NCBI RefSeq assembly: GCF_051857545.1
Contig: NZ_JBPZHB010000007.1
Span: forward strand, 248,001-312,000
Origin: Larkinella sp051857545
GTDB lineage: Bacteria > Bacteroidota > Bacteroidia > Cytophagales > Spirosomataceae
Reading direction: 5' to 3'
DNA: 64,000 bases
Shown in pieces: positions 33,203 through 41,881 of this stretch. Every line of letters begins with the position of its first letter. The stretch's first letter is position 1. The notes under the pieces were generated by a model. That model did not search any database and was not told the DNA's origin. It saw only the letters and a program-made list of their open reading frames with translations. Made by a program: the position numbers and the translations under genes.

Positions 33203-34507
33203 ATGAAAAACCAATCCGATTCCCGGAGGACTTTCCTCAAAACCGCAGCCACCGGCTCCCTGGCCGTGATGGGGTTGCCTACCCTGATTCCGGCCCACGC
33301 CTTTGGTGCCAACGACCGCATCCGCGTGGCCGTCATCGGCGTCAACGGACGCGGAAAAGACCACATTGCCAATTTTTCCAAACTGCCGAACGTCGAGGTC
33401 GTCACGCTCTGCGACGTCGATAACGTGGTTTCAGCCCAGCGCGCGGCTGAATTTGAGACTAAGTATGCCCGAAAGGTAAAAACCGAACAGGATTTGCGGA
33501 AAGTGTATGACGACAAAAACATCGACGCCGTCAGCATTGCCACACCCAACCACTGGCACGCACTAGCGGCCATTTGGGCGTGTCAGGCCGGAAAAGATGT
33601 GTACGTCGAAAAACCGGGTACGCACAACCTGCGCGAAGGCAAAAAACTGGTGGAAGCTGCGGCCAAATACAACCGGATTGTGCAGCACGGGGTGCAATTG
33701 CGTAGCTCGACCGCCATTCAGGAAGCCATCAAACACCTCCGTGACGGGTTGATCGGGAAAGTGTACATGGCCCGCGGATTGGTCTACAAATGGCGTCCCG
33801 ACATTGGCAACCAGGGGCCCAGCGCTGTTCCGGCGGGTTTGAACTGGGATTTGTGGCAGGGACCGGCCAAAGCGCGCGAGTTCTCCAAAAACTACGTTCA
33901 CTACAACTGGCACTGGTTCTGGGACTACGGCAATGGCGACATTGGCAACCAGGGCATCCACGAAACGGATTTGGCCATGTGGGGGCTGGACGTCGGTTTT
34001 CCTGAAGAGGTAACGTCGGCGGGCGGCAAATACCTCTGGAAAGACTGCAAGGAAACGCCGGAATTGCTGACATCCACCTATAATTATCCCTCGCAGGGCA
34101 AAGTAATCCAGTTCGAAGTGCGGCCGTGGATGACCAACCGGGAAGACGGCGTGGAAGTAGGCAACCTCTTTTACGGCGACAAAGGCTATATGGTCATCAA
34201 TGGCTACAACGATTACAAAACGTTTCTGGGCAAAGAACGGACGCCCGGACCGGCGGGTCATGCCGGGGGCGACCACTACCTGAACTTCATCGAAGCGGTT
34301 CGGGCGCGGGACAAATCGAAGCTGAACGGCCCGGTCGAAACCGCCCACCTGGCGTCGGGACTGGCTCACATCGGTAACATTGCCTATCGCCTGGGTCGCA
34401 CCCTGAAATTTGATCCGAAGAAAGAAGAATTCATCGGCGACTCGGAAGCCAATTCGCACCTAAGTCGTCAATACCGCGCACCGTACGCGCTACCGAAGCA
34501 AGTATAA
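33203..34507 (+). CDS. Exported Gfo/Idh/MocA-family oxidoreductase with Tat signal
   Basis: A 434-residue protein with a twin-arginine signal (SRRTFLK at 7-13, hydrophobic stretch to about 32), so it is folded with its NAD(P) cofactor before export. Rossmann motif AVIGVNGRGK (43-52), ATPNHWHALAAIWACQAGKD, and the family motif EKPGTH (136-141). The C-terminal domain is rich in Trp/His/Asn (HYNWHWFWDYGNGDIGNQG), as in periplasmic glycoside-oxidising members. It may act on sugars outside the inner membrane before uptake by the MFS carrier encoded next. Substrate unknown. Confidence 0.9.
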   Translation: MKNQSDSRRTFLKTAATGSLAVMGLPTLIPAHAFGANDRIRVAVIGVNGRGKDHIANFSKLPNVEVVTLCDVDNVVSAQRAAEFETKYARKVKTEQDLRKVYDDKNIDAVSIATPNHWHALAAIWACQAGKDVYVEKPGTHNLREGKKLVEAAAKYNRIVQHGVQLRSSTAIQEAIKHLRDGLIGKVYMARGLVYKWRPDIGNQGPSAVPAGLNWDLWQGPAKAREFSKNYVHYNWHWFWDYGNGDIGNQGIHETDLAMWGLDVGFPEEVTSAGGKYLWKDCKETPELLTSTYNYPSQGKVIQFEVRPWMTNREDGVEVGNLFYGDKGYMVINGYNDYKTFLGKERTPGPAGHAGGDHYLNFIEAVRARDKSKLNGPVETAHLASGLAHIGNIAYRLGRTLKFDPKKEEFIGDSEANSHLSRQYRAPYALPKQV

Positions 34508-34608
34508 TTTACGGTTTACGGTATTCGGTTTACGGTTTACGGTGGGCTGTCGCATTTATAAGCACGCGTCAGCCACCGTAAACTGAAAACCGAATACCGT
34601 AAACGATA
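34508..34608. repeat. Inverted repeat of 7-base words (family B)
   Basis: Arms 34508-34545 and 34572-34608 of GTTTACG-like words, including a variant GTATTCG mirrored as CGAATAC in the other arm. The loop has GCGTCAGCC. It begins directly at the upstream stop codon. Confidence 0.85.
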
Positions 34609-34626
34609 AAACTGAAACCGAAAAAA

Positions 34627-35871
34627 ATGATTGAGCAACCGAAACCCCAACAAAGCCTGAGTAAACAATTGCTTCAAATTCCGGTGCTGGTGGCCGCGCT
34701 GGGTTATCTGGTGGACATGTACGACCTGTTTCTATTTAGCGTCGTGCGGGTTCCGAGCCTGAAAGCCATTGGTGTACCTGACGACCGCCTGCTTCCCGAC
34801 GGCATCATGTTGTTAAACTGGCAAATGGCCGGGATGCTGCTGGGCGGTGTTTTCTGGGGCATTCTGGGCGACAAACGGGGGCGGCTTTCCGTGCTCTTCG
34901 GGTCGATTCTGATTTATTCGCTGGCGAACATCGCCAATGGATTTGTCGATAGTCTGCCGATGTATGCCGCGCTGCGGTTTGTGGCCGGGGTCGGTCTGGC
35001 CGGCGAGTTGGGTGCTGGTGTCACGCTGGTAACCGAAGTGTTGCCGAAGCAGATTCGCGGGTATGGAACCACGATTGTGGCCACCATGGGCGTTCTGGGA
35101 GCCATTATGGCCTATTTCGTGGCCGATTTGTTTGCCTGGCGGATCTCGTATTTTGTGGGGGGCGGTCTCGGTTTGATGCTGCTGGTGCTGCGAATGAACG
35201 TGTTTGAATCCAAGATTTTTGAAGTGGTGAAAGAGCGTCAGGTGAAGCGCGGTGATTTGATGATGCTGTTCAACAACCGGGAGCGGTTTCTGAAGTATAT
35301 TCAGTGCATTCTGGTCGGTTTGCCCATCTGGTTTGTTGTCGGGATTCTGGTGACGTTTTCCCCGGAATTTGGCCAGGCTATGGGATTGACCGAACCGGTC
35401 GTAGCCGGGAAAGCCGTCATGTTGACGTTTACCGGTCAGGTTTTTGGCGACATTGCCAGCGGATTGCTGAGTCAGTATTTCAAAAGCCGCAAAAAAGTCA
35501 TCGGCAGTTTCATCGCCCTTTCGCTGATTTTCGTGCTGATTTATCTGCTGGCGCCCATGAAAGACCTTTCGGTTTTCTACCTCGTTTGTGTTTTCCTGGG
35601 CGTTGCCAACGGCTATTGGGCGCTGTTCGTGACCATTGCTGCCGAGCTTTTCGGAACCAACCTGCGGGCTACGGTGGCCACGACGGTTCCCAACTTTGTG
35701 CGGGGAGCGGTGATTCCGTTAACGTCGCTGTTTGTTTACGGAAAAGGCCAGGTCGGAACGCTGAATAGTGCACTCGGTGTCGGGTTGTTGACGGCAACGC
35801 TGGCGTTCATTGCGCTGTACTTTATGGAGGAAACCTTCAAAAAGGACATGAATTATGTGGAAACTGACTAG
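34627..35871 (+). CDS. MFS transporter, probably sugar or sugar-acid uptake
   Basis: A 414-residue permease with 12 hydrophobic segments. The loop 2-3 motif is GILGDKRGRLS (GxxxDRxGRR type) and a second one appears after helix 8 (QYFKSRKKVIGSF). The early acidic motif LVDMYDLFLFSVVRVP resembles metabolite:H+ symporters. It lies between an exported dehydrogenase and an exported hydrolase, and its stop lies inside the next gene's start region (17-bp overlap). The inference is that it brings in the product of the two exported enzymes. Confidence 0.87.
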   Translation: MIEQPKPQQSLSKQLLQIPVLVAALGYLVDMYDLFLFSVVRVPSLKAIGVPDDRLLPDGIMLLNWQMAGMLLGGVFWGILGDKRGRLSVLFGSILIYSLANIANGFVDSLPMYAALRFVAGVGLAGELGAGVTLVTEVLPKQIRGYGTTIVATMGVLGAIMAYFVADLFAWRISYFVGGGLGLMLLVLRMNVFESKIFEVVKERQVKRGDLMMLFNNRERFLKYIQCILVGLPIWFVVGILVTFSPEFGQAMGLTEPVVAGKAVMLTFTGQVFGDIASGLLSQYFKSRKKVIGSFIALSLIFVLIYLLAPMKDLSVFYLVCVFLGVANGYWALFVTIAAELFGTNLRATVATTVPNFVRGAVIPLTSLFVYGKGQVGTLNSALGVGLLTATLAFIALYFMEETFKKDMNYVETD

Positions 35872-37327
35872 AAAACCCGGTTTTTTTTGGACAGGGTTCC
35901 TGGTGTGTTCTGCCGCATGGAGTTGGGCGCAAACCTCCGGAACCTTTCGGTTGCATCCGCAGAATCCGCATTATTTTCAATACCGAAACAAGCCCATTTT
36001 GATGGTCGGGTCGGGAGAGCATTACGGTTCGGTGATCAACCTCGACTTCGATTACGCCCGGTATTTGCAGGCCACAGCCGCCGATGGCATGAACACCACC
36101 CGGCTTTTTACGGGGGCATACATTGAAAAACTGGGCGATTTTGGCATTCAGAAAAACACACTGGCAGCCGCCGAAGGCCGGTTGATTTTGCCGTGGCGAC
36201 GGAGTAGCGAATCTGGCTACACGCTGGGCGGAAACAAGTTTGACCTCAGCCAGTGGGATGGGGCTTATTTCGATCGGTTGAAGGACTTTATGACCCACGC
36301 CCGGCAGCAGGGGGTGATTGTGGAGATCAATCTGTTTTCGGCGCATTATGGCGATGGCTGGAAATACAGTGCGCTGAATCCCAAAAACAATATTAATAAA
36401 ACCGACAGTCTATCGTCCCGTCTCGTCAATACGCTGGAGAACGGAAATTTGCTGGCGCATCAGGAAAAATATGTCAGGAAAATTGTCCGGGAATTGAATG
36501 GTTTCGATAATTTCTACTTTGAGATTCAGAACGAACCTTGGGCCGATCAGACGGACATTGTGCTGAAACGCAACGAATACGGCCCCGAAAAAGACTGGCG
36601 TTCAACCCTGCAGGTGGTTTCGCAACGCTCGAACGACTGGCACCGGCAGGTGGCCCGCTGGATTAAAGACGAAGAAAGCCGACTTCCAAACCGGCATCTG
36701 ATTTCTCAGGATATCAGCAATTTCCATTATCCGATTGCCGACGCCGATCCCAACATTTCGATTTTTACATTTCATTACGCCCTTCCCGAAGCCGTCACGG
36801 AAAATTATCATTTGAACCGTGTGATCGGGTTTAATGAAACCGGTTTTGCCGGTCGTGAAGATGCCACGTACCGTCGGCAGGCCTGGCGGTTTTTGATGGC
36901 CGGGGGCGGTTTATTCAATCATCTGGATTATTCGTATTCCGTTGGTGCCGAAACCGGTCAGGATACATCGTACAAAGCCCCCGGTGGAGGCAGTCCGGCC
37001 TTGCGGTCGCAATTCAAAACAATGAAGAACTTTTTTGAAAAGCTGGATTTTGTGACCTACAAACCCGATCCTGGTCTGGTGGCTTCGGCCCCGGGCGCGC
37101 TGACGCAGGTGCTGGGCAACGGAAAAACAGAGTGGGTTCTGTATTACGAACCAATGGCCGTAAAATCGCATGACCTAAACCTGAATTTGAAAAAGGGTTC
37201 CTACCGGGCGGAGTGGATGGATGTGGTAACGGGACAGAAACTGAAATCGGAAACCGTTATAAACGGTCGGCTAGCCGTGCCGGATGGCGCGAATGATAAA
37301 GTCGTCATCATCCGGAATTACCCCTAA
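35855..37327 (+). CDS. Exported glycoside hydrolase (TIM barrel, clan GH-A-like)
   Basis: A 490-residue protein with signal peptide (hydrophobic GFFWTGFLVCSAAWSWAQ, cleavage near 26). The barrel carries the acid/base Glu227 in FEIQNEPW and a probable nucleophile Glu328 in VIGFNETGF. A beta domain follows (about 390-490; WVLYYEPMAVK, YRAEWMDVVTG). It resembles cellulase-like and DUF4038/5060-type hydrolases, but I cannot name the family or substrate. It overlaps the MFS gene and ends four bases into the convergent thioesterase gene. Confidence 0.8.
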   Translation: MWKLTRKPGFFWTGFLVCSAAWSWAQTSGTFRLHPQNPHYFQYRNKPILMVGSGEHYGSVINLDFDYARYLQATAADGMNTTRLFTGAYIEKLGDFGIQKNTLAAAEGRLILPWRRSSESGYTLGGNKFDLSQWDGAYFDRLKDFMTHARQQGVIVEINLFSAHYGDGWKYSALNPKNNINKTDSLSSRLVNTLENGNLLAHQEKYVRKIVRELNGFDNFYFEIQNEPWADQTDIVLKRNEYGPEKDWRSTLQVVSQRSNDWHRQVARWIKDEESRLPNRHLISQDISNFHYPIADADPNISIFTFHYALPEAVTENYHLNRVIGFNETGFAGREDATYRRQAWRFLMAGGGLFNHLDYSYSVGAETGQDTSYKAPGGGSPALRSQFKTMKNFFEKLDFVTYKPDPGLVASAPGALTQVLGNGKTEWVLYYEPMAVKSHDLNLNLKKGSYRAEWMDVVTGQKLKSETVINGRLAVPDGANDKVVIIRNYP

Positions 37328-37869
37328 TCACCTCCGCTCTCTCCTTCCATTTTTTCCTGCACCAGTTCTTCCTTGATCTGCCGGATTCGGTCGTTGAAAT
37401 TCAGGTTGTGGAAATCAATGTCGCGCACGCAAATGGCCGCGAGGAACGCCATGACGTCGGGATCGTGGGGGATTCGACGGCCCGTAACAACACTGACGTA
37501 TTTTGAGGTCATCCACAATACATTCTTCAACTGTCGGCCGGAATCGTCGGTCATGTAATACTCCGTGACAATCGTATCGTCGCTGACGTAGATGATGCGG
37601 GATACGATCCTAAGCCATTCATTGACCATGGCCGGACGGACGTAAGCAATCTGGTGCTGATAAACCACCCAACTCGTCTTGTATTCACGAAACAACTGCG
37701 CCGGGCTGAAGTTATACTGGGTAGCAACCTGGTCTTCGCGTGCGTTGAAATAGTAGTCGAAATACTTCGCGTTGTTGAGGTGCTGCAACGGATCACAATC
37801 CTGAAAACGGACGATGGTGCGCGATTCCGTTTCGTGCGGGTAAGTTCTGGTTGGATCAAGTTTGATCAT
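37324..37869 (-). CDS. Acyl-CoA thioesterase-like hotdog protein
   Basis: A 181-residue hotdog-fold protein of the 4HBT/YbgC type. The N-terminal motif RFQDCDPLQHLNNAKYFDYY contains the catalytic-type Asp followed by H-x-N. The ATG at 37869 is preferred. A frame back to 38001 would add a hydrophobic stretch that looks like a chance signal and lies in the upstream region of the divergent DUF2147 gene. The last 50 residues are charged and helical. Its stop overlaps that of the convergent hydrolase by four bases (37324-37327). The acyl substrate is unknown. Confidence 0.82.
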   Translation of the reverse strand: MIKLDPTRTYPHETESRTIVRFQDCDPLQHLNNAKYFDYYFNAREDQVATQYNFSPAQLFREYKTSWVVYQHQIAYVRPAMVNEWLRIVSRIIYVSDDTIVTEYYMTDDSGRQLKNVLWMTSKYVSVVTGRRIPHDPDVMAFLAAICVRDIDFHNLNFNDRIRQIKEELVQEKMEGESGGD

Positions 37870-38069
37870 AGCGTGGTGGTCACTGATGGACTTTTTGGCA
37901 GGTTTGGATGCAAAATCCAGCCGGAACGCCGAGGCAACCGCCGGATTCTGTCCTGCAAAAATCAGTGTAATTCCGCAAACCAGCGTAATCCGGCAACACA
38001 CATTTTTAATTATTTTTACGTTTTAATCAGTACACAGGTCAACGTTTCCATCAACATCTTAAAAATCGA

Positions 38070-38519
38070 ATGAAGTCGTTTTCTTTTCTCGTTCCCCTTC
38101 TCCTGCTCGCCCACTCGCTAACCGCATTTACGCCCCAGTTTCATCCGGATGCGGTGGTAGGCACCTGGCTCAACGGCACCAAACAGGGGCAGATCCAGAT
38201 TTACAAAAAAGGCAATCAGTACTACGGGAAACTGGTGTGGCTGCGTGAACCCAACAATCCCTCGACCGGAAAGCCCAAAACCGACCTAAAAAACAGCCAG
38301 GCAACGCTGCGTTCCCGGCCACTCATGGGGCTGGATGTGATGCAGGGCTTTGTACACGATGGCGGCAAGGTCTGGGAAGATGGTCATATCTACAACCCCG
38401 AAGACGGAAAAGAGTACAGTTGCAAAATGACATTAAAAAACCCCAATACGCTCGATGTACGGGGATATGTCGGAATCTCTTTGCTGGGCAAAACCCAGAC
38501 CTGGACCCGCGTAAACTAA
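38070..38519 (+). CDS. DUF2147 family exported protein
   Basis: A 149-residue protein with signal peptide (hydrophobic FLVPLLLLAHSLTA, cleavage near 19). A lipocalin-like beta domain follows with VGTWLNGTKQGQIQIYKKGNQYYGKLVWL and YNPEDGKEYSCKMTLKNP, ending LGKTQTWTRV. These are standard DUF2147 marks. The family is periplasmic, of unknown activity and often near membrane-stress genes. It is transcribed divergently from the thioesterase. No clear promoter is seen. Confidence 0.88.
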   Translation: MKSFSFLVPLLLLAHSLTAFTPQFHPDAVVGTWLNGTKQGQIQIYKKGNQYYGKLVWLREPNNPSTGKPKTDLKNSQATLRSRPLMGLDVMQGFVHDGGKVWEDGHIYNPEDGKEYSCKMTLKNPNTLDVRGYVGISLLGKTQTWTRVN

Positions 38520-38647
38520 CGATGCCGGTGATGGTGCGGTTTTTTTTTGCGCCAAAACCTCAAACATTTCCCGCCTGTCGCCGGTTTATACCCTATGATT
38601 CGCAAGAATCATTTACTAGATCACTCACGTTATAACGATTATCAATC

Positions 38648-38833
38648 ATGAACGAGACAACCCTTAAAGGCGGATGGAATGAGTTGAAAGGCAAGATCAA
38701 ACAAGCCTACGGCGATTTGACCGACGACGATCTGACGTATGCAGAAGGCAAGGAAGACGAAATGTGGGGCAAACTCCAGCAAAAAACCGGGAAGACAAAA
38801 GACGAAATCCGGAAGGCTGCTGCCGACCTGTAA
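38648..38833 (+). CDS. CsbD family stress protein
   Basis: A 61-residue, highly charged helical protein. It shows the family marks LKGGWNELKGKIKQAYG, LTDDDL and EGKEDEMWGKLQQKTGKTKDE. CsbD-like proteins are small, abundant and induced by general stress in many bacteria; their molecular role is unknown. It is monocistronic and followed 22 bp later by a perfect terminator hairpin. Confidence 0.9.
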   Translation: MNETTLKGGWNELKGKIKQAYGDLTDDDLTYAEGKEDEMWGKLQQKTGKTKDEIRKAAADL

Positions 38834-38854
38834 TTCATAAGCATATCCGAATTG

Positions 38855-38887
38855 AAAACGCCGGAAGCCACAAGCTTCCGGCGTTTT
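38855..38887 (+). terminator. Terminator after the csbD-like gene
   Basis: Perfect 14-bp arms (38855-38868 and 38874-38887) with a 5-base loop and A4/T4 ends (AAAACGCCGGAAGC / GCTTCCGGCGTTTT). This form can end transcription from either side. The rest of the 359-bp gap to 39193 shows no gene. Confidence 0.85.
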
Positions 38888-39192
38888 CGGTGGAAGGGCA
38901 TTATATTCTTTGGCTGAACGGTTTTCCGAAGGAAGCGAACCGGTAAAAACGATGGTCAATGTATGGTAGACCGAACGAAATACCGTGTTTGCCTTTTGGG
39001 CGGGGCGTCCTAATTTCCAGACACTGAGTACACTCCTTCCGGATGACGGGCCGACCCCGGAATTTTATTTAAAAAGGCCACTGAAATGCGTGTTACTTTT
39101 TGGAGGATGTGACATCTAAATGGGTGACGAAGCGGCACAAAGGAATTCCCGCTGCTTCGCTACCTGTTACCAACCAAAACTCCGTTCACTGA

Positions 39193-39579
39193 ATGAGTAC
39201 TTATCAAAGCCCTAATCCACTGCTTCATTTTAACAACCTGCTGCCCGAATGGGGTCAGGCGGCTGACGAAATCTACCACAATTATCACTTTCTAAACCAC
39301 GCACTCAGCCAAACCGACCGCCTGCTCATCCCGGAAGAAGCATTGACCAAACTAGCAGGGTTAAAAGCGACTCTGGTCATGACCCTGGCCCGACTGATTC
39401 AGGATTTACCGCCTTCCACGCACCGCATTTCCAATGAACCCGTTGATTCCATAAGCCGATTTAACGCACACATCAATACATTAAAAACCGTTAATTTACA
39501 GACAGATCACACGTTCGATGATTTGCTACAACAACATCCTTCGTTAAAGAACTGGTTTGAGTCAGCCGTAAACGATTAA
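39193..39579 (+). CDS. Small soluble protein of unknown function
   Basis: A 128-residue, mostly helical protein without signal peptide or recognised motif. Its composition (Leu, His, Asn) and normal codon use make it a plausible gene. It is followed after 35 bp by a second short frame on the same strand. I can name no family. Confidence 0.6.
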   Translation: MSTYQSPNPLLHFNNLLPEWGQAADEIYHNYHFLNHALSQTDRLLIPEEALTKLAGLKATLVMTLARLIQDLPPSTHRISNEPVDSISRFNAHINTLKTVNLQTDHTFDDLLQQHPSLKNWFESAVND

Positions 39580-39614
39580 AACTCCCCTATTTCTCTCTTT
39601 AAATCCAGGAAATG

Positions 39615-39800
39615 ATGAACGATACCGTCTACGTAACTGAATTGCTCCGGCGTTTGAAAACCACTGACGATCCAACCCTCTTCGACGCCATGTTTACCCT
39701 ATACATATACCGGTACCGCCAGGTCCTCAGCAACAGCGTCCAGTTTACCGTTGTTGAAAAAGTCCCTTTATCGCTGTGTACGACCGAAAACGACAACTAA
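39615..39800 (+). CDS. Very small open frame of unknown function
   Basis: Sixty-one codons, reading MNDTVYVTELLRRLKTTDDP, then a Tyr-rich stretch and an abrupt end. A purine-rich CCAGGAA lies before the start. The first half could form a helix. It may be a real small gene downstream of 39193 or a truncated one. Confidence 0.35.
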   Translation: MNDTVYVTELLRRLKTTDDPTLFDAMFTLYIYRYRQVLSNSVQFTVVEKVPLSLCTTENDN

Positions 39801-39933
39801 ACCATTCGTTACGCCCATTTTCATTCTGACTATTATTAAAACTAATCACTTCCATTAAAAAAATTTGCGGTTCATCTCTGGAAATATTTCTATTTCTTTG
39901 GTGTTGTAAAAATAACCAAGAGAAAAGTGAGTG

Positions 39934-40848
39934 ATGAATCCGGTTTACGTTAATAAAGTACAGCCTCCGCGTCTGACGCTTTGGATGGCCCTGATCTCCG
40001 TGTATGTTTTATGGGGGTCGACCTACCTTTTTGTTCATTTCATGACCGAGAAGATGCCGCCCCTGTATATGGCATCTTTGCGGCTCAGTACGGCAGGGCT
40101 GATTTTATTTCTGTACGCCCGGCTTACCGGCACCCCCGTTCCGGCTCCAAAGCAATGGCTGTCGGCGGGAATTATTGGGGTCTTGCTGCTCACGATTGCC
40201 AACGGCAGCATGTCGGTTGCGCTGCAATACGTGCCGTCGAGCATTGCCGCGCTGCTGGCCGCGCTGGTTCCGCTTTTCATTATTCTGTTTAACTGGGTGG
40301 GGTTCGGCCACATCCGGCCCACCAACTTATCGCTGGCGGGTCTGGTGCTCGGGCTGATGGGGGTTTCGCTACTGGTTCAGCCCTCCGGTTCCGGAATGGC
40401 GTCGACGGGTAATACCTGGATAGGCGTTGCCCTGATCATGGTGGCGAACGTTTCGTGGGCAGTCGGCACGCTGCTTTCTTCCCGGCTTTCGCTTCCTTCC
40501 CAACTGATTTCCAGTGCCATCCAGATGCTGGTGGGCGGTCTGGTGCTGTTTCTGTGTAGCATGATTACGGAGAACGTTACGCTGACGAGCATTGAGTATG
40601 CGCCGGTAAAAGCCATTGGATCACTGGTTTACCTCATCATTTTTGGCTCCATCATCGGTTTTTCATCCTTTGCGTGGCTGGCCCGGAACGCCCCTCCGCA
40701 ATTGGTTTCGACCTATGCCTACGTCAATCCGGTGGTGGCCATGCTGCTGGGTTGGGCCTTCGCCGGCGAAACCCTGAACGCGTATTCCATCCTGGCCGCC
40801 CTGGTAATTTTATCGGGTGTGGTGTTGATTACCCTGGGCCGGAAATAA
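39934..40848 (+). CDS. DMT-superfamily (EamA) transporter
   Basis: A 304-residue inner-membrane carrier with ten hydrophobic segments in two EamA repeats. It shows the typical WGSTYLFVHFMTEKMPPLYMA, GVSLLVQP and the second-half AYVNPVVAMLLGWAFAGETL. Family members export amino acids or other metabolites; the substrate cannot be told. I chose the ATG over the GTG one codon earlier. It stands alone and converges on the SDR gene, with a family C hairpin between. Confidence 0.9.
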   Translation: MNPVYVNKVQPPRLTLWMALISVYVLWGSTYLFVHFMTEKMPPLYMASLRLSTAGLILFLYARLTGTPVPAPKQWLSAGIIGVLLLTIANGSMSVALQYVPSSIAALLAALVPLFIILFNWVGFGHIRPTNLSLAGLVLGLMGVSLLVQPSGSGMASTGNTWIGVALIMVANVSWAVGTLLSSRLSLPSQLISSAIQMLVGGLVLFLCSMITENVTLTSIEYAPVKAIGSLVYLIIFGSIIGFSSFAWLARNAPPQLVSTYAYVNPVVAMLLGWAFAGETLNAYSILAALVILSGVVLITLGRK

Positions 40849-40865
40849 ATGATCGCTCGCCCTAC

Positions 40866-40915
40866 CCCCCTGAAGGGGGCTTAAAAATCGGCGGATTTAA
40901 GCCCCTTTCAGGGGG
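40866..40915. repeat. Inverted repeat (family C) between convergent genes
   Basis: Arms 40866-40885 and 40896-40915 pair over 20 bases with one mismatch (CCCCCTGAAGGGGGCTTAAA and its mirror). It sits 18 bases after the DMT carrier stop and 16 bases from the SDR stop. Confidence 0.8.
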
Positions 40916-40930
40916 TTGGGAGCAAAGCGA

Positions 40931-41692
40931 TCATTCAACCGGTGGCGGACTCACCGCCGTCCAGCCGCCATCGACCACCAGGCTCTGGCCCGTGATGTGA
41001 CGCGATTGCGGTGAAACCAGGAACAGAGCGGCATTGGCAATATCGTCGACGGTGGCGGGTCGGCCCATCGGCGTAATCCGCGACCAGATCGGCACATAGG
41101 TCGGGTCATCGAGCGTTCGCTCAGTTTGGGTCGCGCCCGGTGCCACGGCATTGATGTTGATTCCGCAGGGCGACAGATCCAGCACGAGGTTTTTGGCCAG
41201 CATCTCCAGCGCGGCTTTGGTCATGCTGTAGGCGGCCAGCCCCGGATGCGCCTGATGGCCCGTAACGGACGACATCAGCAAAATACTGCCTCCTTCGTTC
41301 TGGCTCCGCATCTGACGGGCAGCCCTTTGGGTTAGGAAAAAACTGCCCCGCAGGTTCAGATCGACCACTTTTTGAAAGGCTTCGGGCTGGTAATCGAAGA
41401 AATCACCAAAGATGGTAATGCCGGCATTGGCAACGACGATGGTCAGTTTGCCGAATTCAGCAACCGCTTGATCGACCATGCCCTGAATGAAGGCGACGTC
41501 GGAAGCATCGCCGGGATAGGCCAAACAGCGGCCGCCTTCCTGCTGAATGCGGTCGGCTGCCTGTTGAGCCGCTACCTCATCGAGGTCGTTAAGTAAAACG
41601 GAGGCACCCTGGCGGGCAAGCTGGCGGGCAATGGCAAAACCGATGCCGATGCCTGCGCCCGTTACGATGGCAGTCTGGGTTTGGAAAGTCAT
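40931..41692 (-). CDS. Short-chain dehydrogenase/reductase (glucose 1-dehydrogenase type)
   Basis: A 253-residue classical SDR. TGAGIGIG (11-18), NDLD at the end of beta2 (NAD preference likely), NAG (89-91), Ser141/142, Tyr155 and Lys159 in AAYSMTKAALE, and the C-terminal HITGQSLVVDGGW. The ATG at 41692 places the cofactor loop correctly; the longer frame reads a hydrophobic, unlikely leader. It is monocistronic. The substrate is unknown. Confidence 0.88.
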   Translation of the reverse strand: MTFQTQTAIVTGAGIGIGFAIARQLARQGASVLLNDLDEVAAQQAADRIQQEGGRCLAYPGDASDVAFIQGMVDQAVAEFGKLTIVVANAGITIFGDFFDYQPEAFQKVVDLNLRGSFFLTQRAARQMRSQNEGGSILLMSSVTGHQAHPGLAAYSMTKAALEMLAKNLVLDLSPCGININAVAPGATQTERTLDDPTYVPIWSRITPMGRPATVDDIANAALFLVSPQSRHITGQSLVVDGGWTAVSPPPVE

Positions 41693-41808
41693 GGGGAAAA
41701 TGCTAATGGCAAAAAAGGTTGCCGCAAAGATGCCCCAAATTTGAAAAAAAAAGTCAACGTTCCATTCGAATCTGATCAAATCAGAAATCCGTTCGCTTTT
41801 TCTCCGAA

Positions 41809-41839
41809 TTGAAGCGTCCTGTAAAAAACCGTACCTTTA
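41809..41839 (+). promoter_or_regulatory. Candidate promoter of the first tandem LytS kinase
   Basis: TTG (41809-41811) and TACCTTTA (41832-41839) are separated by 20 bp, close to the Bacteroidota TTG-N19-TAnnTTTG pattern. The start codon is about 43 bp downstream. Confidence 0.4.
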
Positions 41840-41881
41840 AGCGAAAATCAGCAAAAACGGTAGCCCCGACGGCTTTTTCGA

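Noticed and set aside
33563..34459. A 298-codon minus-strand frame inside the exported oxidoreductase gene
   Set aside because: Antisense shadow, with no recognisable domain.
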